Positions 59,198-64,000 of a DNA stretch of 64,000 nucleotides are shown in pieces. Within the stretch, counting starts at the first letter, position 1. Each line of letters opens with the position of its first letter. The DNA is taken from NCBI GenBank assembly GCA_963744115.1, contig CAVUSI010000003.1, positions 1,178,001-1,242,000 on the forward strand, read 5' to 3'. The DNA comes from Chersky-267 sp963744115 (GTDB lineage: Bacteria > Chloroflexota > Limnocylindria > Limnocylindrales > CSP1-4). The notes beneath the pieces are model-generated. The model was not told where the DNA came from. It was given only the letters and a program-made list of their open reading frames with translations, and ran no database searches. The translations under genes and the position numbers were made by a program.

Positions 59198-60166
59198 ATG
59201 GACCTGTCGTCCGCCGGCCTCGCCGCGCTGTCCCCGGAGCCCGACCCGACCGCCGTTCCCGACGGGTTCGTCGTCGAGACGGCCCCCGGCGAGCGGATCC
59301 ACTTCCTTGACTGGGGTGGACCCCCGACGCGGGTCGGCCACGGGGTCCTCCTCATCCACGGTCTCGGCGGGACGGCGTGGGGCTGGACCGCCGTGGCCCG
59401 CCGGCTGCGCCGGGTCGTCCCGACGGTCGCCATGGACCTGCGCGGCCATGGGCTGTCGGACGCCCCCACCGCCGAGTACGACCCGACCACCCTCGCCGAG
59501 GACGTCGTCGCCGTGGCCGAAGGCTCCGGGTTGCTCGGTGGACGGGTCCCGGACGGCGCCTCCGCTGACGACGCCGCCGGTGCTGAGCGGGTGGTGTTGG
59601 CGGGCCACGGCTACGGCGCGATCGTGGCGACCTGGGCCGCGGACCTGCTCGGCGACCGCTGCGCCGGCCTGGTCCTCGTCGACGGCGGCTGGCAGGACGT
59701 CGCGGAGGAGACGGGCCTCACGCCCGCCGAGTTCCTGCGGGACCTGGCCGAGCCGCCCGAGGTGCTCGCGTCGATGGACGCCTTCCTCGCCGACCGTCGG
59801 GCCTGGGATCCGTCGCACTGGGACGCCGACGAGGAGCACGCTGCGCGAGCGACGGTCGTGGAGGTGCCCGCCGGGCATGTCGTCCCGGCCGTCCGGCCGC
59901 ACGCCTTCGAGCGCTCGGTCGAGGCGATCTTCCAGTACCTCCCGATCGCCAGCCTGGCCGAGCTCGACGCGCCCATCGAGGCCCTGGTCGCTGTCGACGA
60001 CGAGGACGGGTCGAAGAGCGCAGCGCTGGCCGACGTCCAGCGGGCCCGCGCGGCGGCCGGACGTCCGGAGATCGCGGTGATGCGGTTCCCCGACGACGGC
60101 CACAACCTCCCGCGCTACCGCCCCGACGAGCTCGCCGGGGCGATCCGCCGGCTCGCCGACCGCTAG
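59198..60166 (+). CDS. Alpha/beta hydrolase-fold protein lacking the nucleophile serine
   Basis: 322 residues. The fold shows VLLIHGLGGTAWGWT near 50, DLRGHGLSDAPT near 85, and the elbow VVLAGHGYGAIVAT near 135 where Ser is replaced by Gly (codon GGC). A C-terminal FPDDGHNLPRYRP segment keeps the His. It is unrelated in detail to the hydrolase at 20464 but shares the same loss. The acid position appears as VAVDDED. Catalysis by the usual triad is therefore unlikely. The start follows a TATCCT element. Confidence 0.85.
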   Translation: MDLSSAGLAALSPEPDPTAVPDGFVVETAPGERIHFLDWGGPPTRVGHGVLLIHGLGGTAWGWTAVARRLRRVVPTVAMDLRGHGLSDAPTAEYDPTTLAEDVVAVAEGSGLLGGRVPDGASADDAAGAERVVLAGHGYGAIVATWAADLLGDRCAGLVLVDGGWQDVAEETGLTPAEFLRDLAEPPEVLASMDAFLADRRAWDPSHWDADEEHAARATVVEVPAGHVVPAVRPHAFERSVEAIFQYLPIASLAELDAPIEALVAVDDEDGSKSAALADVQRARAAAGRPEIAVMRFPDDGHNLPRYRPDELAGAIRRLADR

Positions 60167-60199
60167 CATCAGCGCCAGACCACCCGCCCGGAGGACTCG

Positions 60200-61294
60200 A
60201 TGCGCGTCGTCTACACGCCCGCCCACCAGGGTCACGACCCCGTCAGTGAGACGGTCATGGGCCGGGAGACGTCGGCCTACGAGGTCCCCGAACGGGCGGA
60301 GCTGATTCGCGCCGCGCTCGTCGCCGATGGCGGATTCGAGCTCGTCGGCCCGACCGAGCACGGCCTCGATCCGATCCTCGCGGTCCACGACCCGGGGCTC
60401 GTTCGGTTCCTCGATGAGGCCTGGGCCCAGGCCGCGCGGGAGGGGATCGACCGCGACGCCGTGATCCCGGATACGTGGGCGGTCCGCGGGCTGGCCGAGG
60501 GGTTCGGGCCCGAGGGGATGCGCCTTGTCCGCGAACCGGTGGCGATCGCCGGGCGGGCCGGCTTCTGGGGCCTCGACTCGTCGACGCCGATCGTGGCCGG
60601 GACCTACGTCGCCGCCCGCTGGGCCGTGGACACGGCGCTGACCGCCGTCGACCTGGTCATCGACGATGGCGAGCCCACCGTGTACGGTCTGTGCCGTCCG
60701 CCCGGTCATCACGCGGCGCGGTCGATGTACGCGGGCTACTGCTTCTTGAACAACGCGGCGATCGCCGCCGAGTCGATCGTCCGGCGGACGGGGGAGCGCG
60801 TGGCGATCCTCGATCTCGACTACCACCACGGGAACGGCACCGAGCAGATCTTCTGGCGCCGTGGCGACGTCCTGTACGTGTCGATCCATGCCGACCCGGA
60901 CCGCCAGTATCCCTACGTCCTCGGCCGCGCCGACGAGACGGGTGAGGGCCCCGGGGCGGGGGCGAATCTCAACTTCCCGCTCGAGGCCGGCGTGGACGAT
61001 CGCCGCTACCTCGAGGTGCTCGACCGGGCGCTCGAGGCGATCGCCGCGACTCCGGGCTCGATCGTCGTCGTCTCGCTCGGCTTCGACACCTACCGGCAGG
61101 ACCCGATCTGCGACTTCGCCCTGACGACGACGGCCTACCACGAGATCGGCCACCGGGTCGCCGCACTGGGGCGACGACTGGTCGTCCTGCAGGAGGGCGG
61201 CTACCATCGGCCGACGCTGGGCGAGAACGCGCGGACCTGGCTGCGAGGCGTCGAGGGTCGCTCCGGGGAACCGGCGCTACCATCGACGACGTAG
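60200..61294 (+). CDS. Histone-deacetylase-like acetylpolyamine amidohydrolase
   Basis: 364 residues. The zinc and His-pair motifs are intact: LCRPPGHHAARSMYAGYCFLN near 170, ILDLDYHHGNGTEQIF near 205, SLGFDTYRQDP near 295, and EGGYH with the Tyr near 335. These match acetylpolyamine amidohydrolases, which remove acetyl groups from polyamines. GGAGGA precedes the ATG. The FolE gene follows 9 bases later, so the two are probably cotranscribed. Confidence 0.9.
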   Translation: MRVVYTPAHQGHDPVSETVMGRETSAYEVPERAELIRAALVADGGFELVGPTEHGLDPILAVHDPGLVRFLDEAWAQAAREGIDRDAVIPDTWAVRGLAEGFGPEGMRLVREPVAIAGRAGFWGLDSSTPIVAGTYVAARWAVDTALTAVDLVIDDGEPTVYGLCRPPGHHAARSMYAGYCFLNNAAIAAESIVRRTGERVAILDLDYHHGNGTEQIFWRRGDVLYVSIHADPDRQYPYVLGRADETGEGPGAGANLNFPLEAGVDDRRYLEVLDRALEAIAATPGSIVVVSLGFDTYRQDPICDFALTTTAYHEIGHRVAALGRRLVVLQEGGYHRPTLGENARTWLRGVEGRSGEPALPSTT

Positions 61295-61303
61295 AGGTGA
61301 TCG

Positions 61304-61990
61304 ATGACCGTCCTGCCCGACCATGTCCAGAAGATCGTCGCCGAGATCGAGACCGAGATCGGCGACGAGCCCGCCGACGCCCGGGCCGCCATCGAAGGCG
61401 ACAGCCTCCGCGGCCACGAGGGCAACGGCCGCGTCGAGGCGGCGGTCCGGGAGATCCTCGAGGAGGTCGGCGAGGAGCCGGATCGCGAAGGTCTGATCGG
61501 CACGCCGGCGCGGGTCCACCGGATGTACACCGAGCTGACCGCGGGCTACCACGTGGACCCCGCCCGGCTGATGAACGGGGCGATCTTCGACGTCGACTAC
61601 TCGGAGATGGTGGTCGTCAAGGACATCCCGTTCTACAGCCTGTGCGAGCACCACCTCCTGCCGTTCTTCGGCGTGGCCTCCGTCGCGTACATCCCGAGGG
61701 GTCGGGTGATCGGCCTGTCGAAGATCCCGCGTATCGTCGAGATGTATGCCCGCCGGCTCCAGGTCCAGGAGCGGTTGACCCAGCAGATCGCCGACTTCCT
61801 CCAGGACAACCTCGAGCCCCAGGGCGTGGGGGTGGTCGTCGAAGCCACTCATCTGTGCGCCGTCATGCGCGGCGTCCGGAAGCCCGGCACGATCATGACC
61901 ACGAGTGCCGTCCTCGGGCTGTTCCGCTCACGGGACAAGACCCGGTCCGAGTTCCTCGCCCATATCGAGCGTCGAGCCCCGGGCGTCTGA
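61304..61990 (+). CDS. folE: GTP cyclohydrolase I
   Basis: 228 residues. The zinc ligands are in SLCEHHLLPFFG near 110 and in ATHLCAVMRGV near 185. The SKIPRIVEMYARRLQVQERL helix is canonical. A 40-residue acidic N-terminal extension precedes the fold. FolE opens GTP to start folate or tetrahydrobiopterin synthesis. GAGGTG precedes the ATG. An SDR gene follows 10 bases later. Confidence 0.96.
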   Translation: MTVLPDHVQKIVAEIETEIGDEPADARAAIEGDSLRGHEGNGRVEAAVREILEEVGEEPDREGLIGTPARVHRMYTELTAGYHVDPARLMNGAIFDVDYSEMVVVKDIPFYSLCEHHLLPFFGVASVAYIPRGRVIGLSKIPRIVEMYARRLQVQERLTQQIADFLQDNLEPQGVGVVVEATHLCAVMRGVRKPGTIMTTSAVLGLFRSRDKTRSEFLAHIERRAPGV

Positions 61991-62000
61991 AGGCACGCGG

Positions 62001-62756
62001 ATGGATGCGGGGCTGACCGACCGAGTCGTGCTCGTGACCGGCGGCGGCGGCGCCGCAGGCCCGTCCTTCTGCTCGGCGTTCGCGGCCGAGGGAGCCGCGG
62101 TCGCGGTCCACTACCGGACGAGCGTCGATCGCGCCGAGGCGGTCGCCGCCGGGATCGTGGCGGCCGGAGGCCGGTCGGCCGCCTACGGCTGCGACCTGGG
62201 CGACCGGGCGGCGATCGAGGCGATGGTCGAGCGGATCTCGCGCGAGCTGGGTCCGGTCTCGGTCGCGGTCAATGGGACCTCCGCGTTCCGGACCGGGGCC
62301 CTCGGCGACATCGACGACGGCGACTGGGCGGGCGTGATCGACGACATGCTCGGGGCGACCTTCCGGGTCAGCCGCGCTGTCGCGCCCGGGATGGCCGCTG
62401 GTGGCTTCGGGCGGATCGTCAACATCGCCTCGCGCTCGGGCGCGGTCGGAGCCGCCAAGGCCTCCCACTATGCCGCCGCCAAGGCCGGGATCGTCGGCCT
62501 CACCCGCTCGCTGGCCAAGGAGCTCGGCCCAGCTGGGATCCTCGTCAATGCGGTCGCCCCGACGACGATCGTGACCGACCGGGACGGTGTCCCGTCGGTC
62601 CCGCCCGAGCGCCAGGCGACGATGGTTCGGGGCGTCCCGATCGGCCGCCTGGCACTGCCCGACGACGTCGCCCGGGTCGTGGTGTGGTTGGGCTCGGCGT
62701 ACAACTCGTTCGTCAACGGAGAGGTCGTCACGGTCTCCGGCGGGGCTCGGACCTGA
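62001..62756 (+). CDS. Short-chain dehydrogenase/reductase
   Basis: 251 residues. The Rossmann loop is VTGGGGAAGPSF near 14 (TGxxxGxG-like, with a Gly-rich variant), the active Ser is in NIASRSGAVG near 140 and the YxxxK pair in SHYAAAKAGIVG near 155. The end is GEVVTVSGGART. Such enzymes reduce 3-oxoacyl groups, pteridines or alcohols. Direct position after folE makes a pteridine reductase possible. FabG-like use is equally plausible. Confidence 0.88.
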   Translation: MDAGLTDRVVLVTGGGGAAGPSFCSAFAAEGAAVAVHYRTSVDRAEAVAAGIVAAGGRSAAYGCDLGDRAAIEAMVERISRELGPVSVAVNGTSAFRTGALGDIDDGDWAGVIDDMLGATFRVSRAVAPGMAAGGFGRIVNIASRSGAVGAAKASHYAAAKAGIVGLTRSLAKELGPAGILVNAVAPTTIVTDRDGVPSVPPERQATMVRGVPIGRLALPDDVARVVVWLGSAYNSFVNGEVVTVSGGART

Positions 62757-62805
62757 TCCGGATCGGCGGCCGGCGGCACGACCTCGCGACCCCTGTCCGG
62801 CCCTC

Positions 62806-62811
62806 TACAAT
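62806..62811 (+). promoter_or_regulatory. Leaderless -10 element of the mutase small-subunit gene
   Basis: TACAAT with 6 bases to the ATG at 62818. Confidence 0.55.
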
Positions 62812-62817
62812 CGAGCC

Positions 62818-63222
62818 ATGACCGATCGGCCGATCAAGGTCCTCATCGCCAAGCCCGGGCTCGACGGGCACGACCGCGGAGCCAAGGTGCTCGCCCGGGG
62901 CCTGCGCGACGAGGGCTTCGAGGTCGTCTACACGGGGCTCCGCCAGACACCAGAGATGATCGCCTCGGCATCGCTCCAGGAGGACGTCGACGTCGTCGGA
63001 CTGTCGATCCTGTCGGGTGCACACATGACCCTGCTGCCGCGGATCTGCACGCTCATCCGTGAAGCCGGACTCGACGATGTCCTGGTCACGGCGGGCGGGA
63101 TCATCCCCGACGACGACGTCCCGGCGCTCAAGGCCGCAGGCGTCGCGGCGGTGTTCGGGCCGGGCACCACGATCGGTGAGGTCGCCACGTTCATCCGCGC
63201 GAACGTCCGTCCGCGCGACTAG
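62818..63222 (+). CDS. icmB: B12-binding small subunit of acyl-CoA mutase
   Basis: 134 residues, a stand-alone cobalamin domain. The base-off motif is GLDGHDRGAKVLA (DxHxxG) near 14-26, with ILSGAHM and TAGGIIPDDD completing the fold. It pairs with the large subunit at 54230, 8.6 kb away. The size equals that of IcmB and HcmB subunits. MeaB follows one base after the stop. The two are coupled, as is usual for mutase chaperones. Confidence 0.92.
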   Translation: MTDRPIKVLIAKPGLDGHDRGAKVLARGLRDEGFEVVYTGLRQTPEMIASASLQEDVDVVGLSILSGAHMTLLPRICTLIREAGLDDVLVTAGGIIPDDDVPALKAAGVAAVFGPGTTIGEVATFIRANVRPRD

Positions 63223-63223
63223 C

Positions 63224-64000
63224 GTGGGCGAGGATCCGGTCGCCCGCGCCCCGGCCGTCGGCGCCGACCCGCTGACCCGCGCCACCGAGCTCGCGACCGC
63301 GGCCGTGGCCGGCGATCGCCACGCCCTGGCTCGCCTGCTGACCGCGATCGAGAACCGGACCGAGGTCGCCGAGGCCGCGCTCCGTCGGCTCTACCCCACG
63401 GCCGGTCGGGCGCACCTGGTCGGGATCACCGGACCGCCCGGGTCCGGCAAGTCGACGCTCGTCGCGGCGCTCATCGCCGAGGTCCGCGCGGCCGGCCGGT
63501 CGGTGGCCGTCGTGGCGGTCGATCCGTCGAGCCCGATCACCGGCGGAGCGATCTTGGGCGACCGCGTCCGGATGCAGGCGTATGCGGCCGATCGCGACGT
63601 GTTCATCCGATCCATGGCTGCGCGCGGCCACGCAGGAGGCCTGGCCTCGACCACGGGTGCGGCCTGTTCCGTGCTCGATGCGGTCGGCTTCGACCTCATC
63701 CTCGTCGAGACGGTCGGGACGGGCCAGAGCGAGGTCGAGGTCGCCTCCTCGGCCGACACGACCGTCGTCCTCGAGGCGCCCGAGATGGGCGATGAGGTCC
63801 AGGCGATCAAGGCCGGCCTGCTCGAGGTCGCCGACCTCGTCGTCGTCAACAAGGGCGACCGTCCCGGAGCCCAGCGGACCGCCGCTCAGCTCCGGGCCAT
63901 GCTCGTGGCGGCACCGGTCGTGGGTGCCGACCCGGTCGACGCCGCCGACGCGGACCGACCGCGCCCGAAGCGCCCGGAGGTCCTGATCACCACCGCGGCC
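63224..64000 (+). CDS. meaB: MeaB-type GTPase, mutase chaperone (partial)
   Basis: 259 codons up to the window edge, from a GTG. The P-loop is GITGPPGSGKSTLVAAL near 68-84. The MeaB/ArgK signatures follow: VVAVDPSSPITGGAILGDRVRM, AARGHAGGLASTTG and VETVGTGQSEVEVASSADT, then NKGD. This GTPase loads and protects the B12 cofactor of the mutase. It follows the small subunit after one base. The C-terminal dimerisation part is outside the window. Confidence 0.93.
   Translation, partial: MGEDPVARAPAVGADPLTRATELATAAVAGDRHALARLLTAIENRTEVAEAALRRLYPTAGRAHLVGITGPPGSGKSTLVAALIAEVRAAGRSVAVVAVDPSSPITGGAILGDRVRMQAYAADRDVFIRSMAARGHAGGLASTTGAACSVLDAVGFDLILVETVGTGQSEVEVASSADTTVVLEAPEMGDEVQAIKAGLLEVADLVVVNKGDRPGAQRTAAQLRAMLVAAPVVGADPVDAADADRPRPKRPEVLITTAA

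Overview
The window is GC-rich (roughly 70% by eye), densely packed bacterial chromosome with at least 62 protein genes and two tRNA genes. Lipoproteins, a sortase-like protein, a Flp pilin, deazaflavin (F420)-type enzymes, a DUF4032 kinase-like protein and very frequent leaderless starts (a TAnnnT hexamer 6-7 bases before ATG or GTG) fit a Chloroflexota lineage such as Limnocylindria, or a deep actinobacterial relative. This placement is inferred from gene content only. No insertion sequence, CRISPR array, phage block or replication origin was seen.

Layout. 1-1735: the end of a ribosomal-peptide (lasso-type) cluster on the minus strand, with an HPr-kinase-like protein, an S26-type peptidase and the first ten codons of a precursor peptide. 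1734-5018: a SufR-like regulator divergent from a frameshifted acyl-CoA dehydrogenase, then a sortase-like protein and a lipoprotein. 5063-18894: a minus-strand operon of about 14 kb joining an ABC-2 transporter, a coiled-coil membrane protein with a Gly-Gln repeat, MoxR, DUF58 and two large VWA proteins. 19071-24512: DUF1015, an alpha/beta hydrolase lacking its nucleophile, tRNA-Glu, and a DgcN/DgcA pair for D-glutamate use. 24595-29323: a small protein, an orphan DNA methyltransferase, a TetR/deazaflavin-reductase pair with a clear operator, a DinB protein and an ABM-fold protein. 29585-31748: hemerythrin, a small acidic protein, an SRPBCC protein and a divergent pyrophosphatase, in sequence that looks less GC-rich, ending at tRNA-Arg. 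31765-34774: a DUF2723 membrane protein, a LiaF-like protein, a Flp pilin with a structured leader and an excisionase-type HTH protein. 34903-39903: a class III aminotransferase, an acyl-CoA dehydrogenase and a GMC oxidoreductase. 39951-45341: an EamA transporter, a methyltransferase of permuted Ada type downstream of an ECF sigma factor, a CPBP protease and a fusion of an F420-type oxidoreductase with a MenA/UbiA prenyltransferase. 45486-52368: a methyltransferase/GNAT/DUF4032/ABC-2 run, then a nitroreductase and a hydrolase. 52409-64000: a J-domain protein, a lipoprotein, a B12-dependent mutase large subunit, thioredoxin with an ArsR regulator, threonine dehydratase, a zincin, a second nucleophile-less hydrolase, an acetylpolyamine amidohydrolase, FolE, an SDR, the mutase small subunit and MeaB, which runs off the window.

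Metabolically, the mutase subunits (54230 and 62818), MeaB and the acyl-CoA dehydrogenases point to branched or odd-chain acyl-CoA breakdown. The mutase has Phe82 and Gln200 where methylmalonyl-CoA mutase has Tyr and Arg, so isobutyryl-CoA mutase activity is the better guess. The most unusual items are the RiPP edge, the ECF/Ada operon, the oxidoreductase-prenyltransferase fusion, the two hydrolases lacking serine, and the leaderless start rule, which also fixes many start codons.
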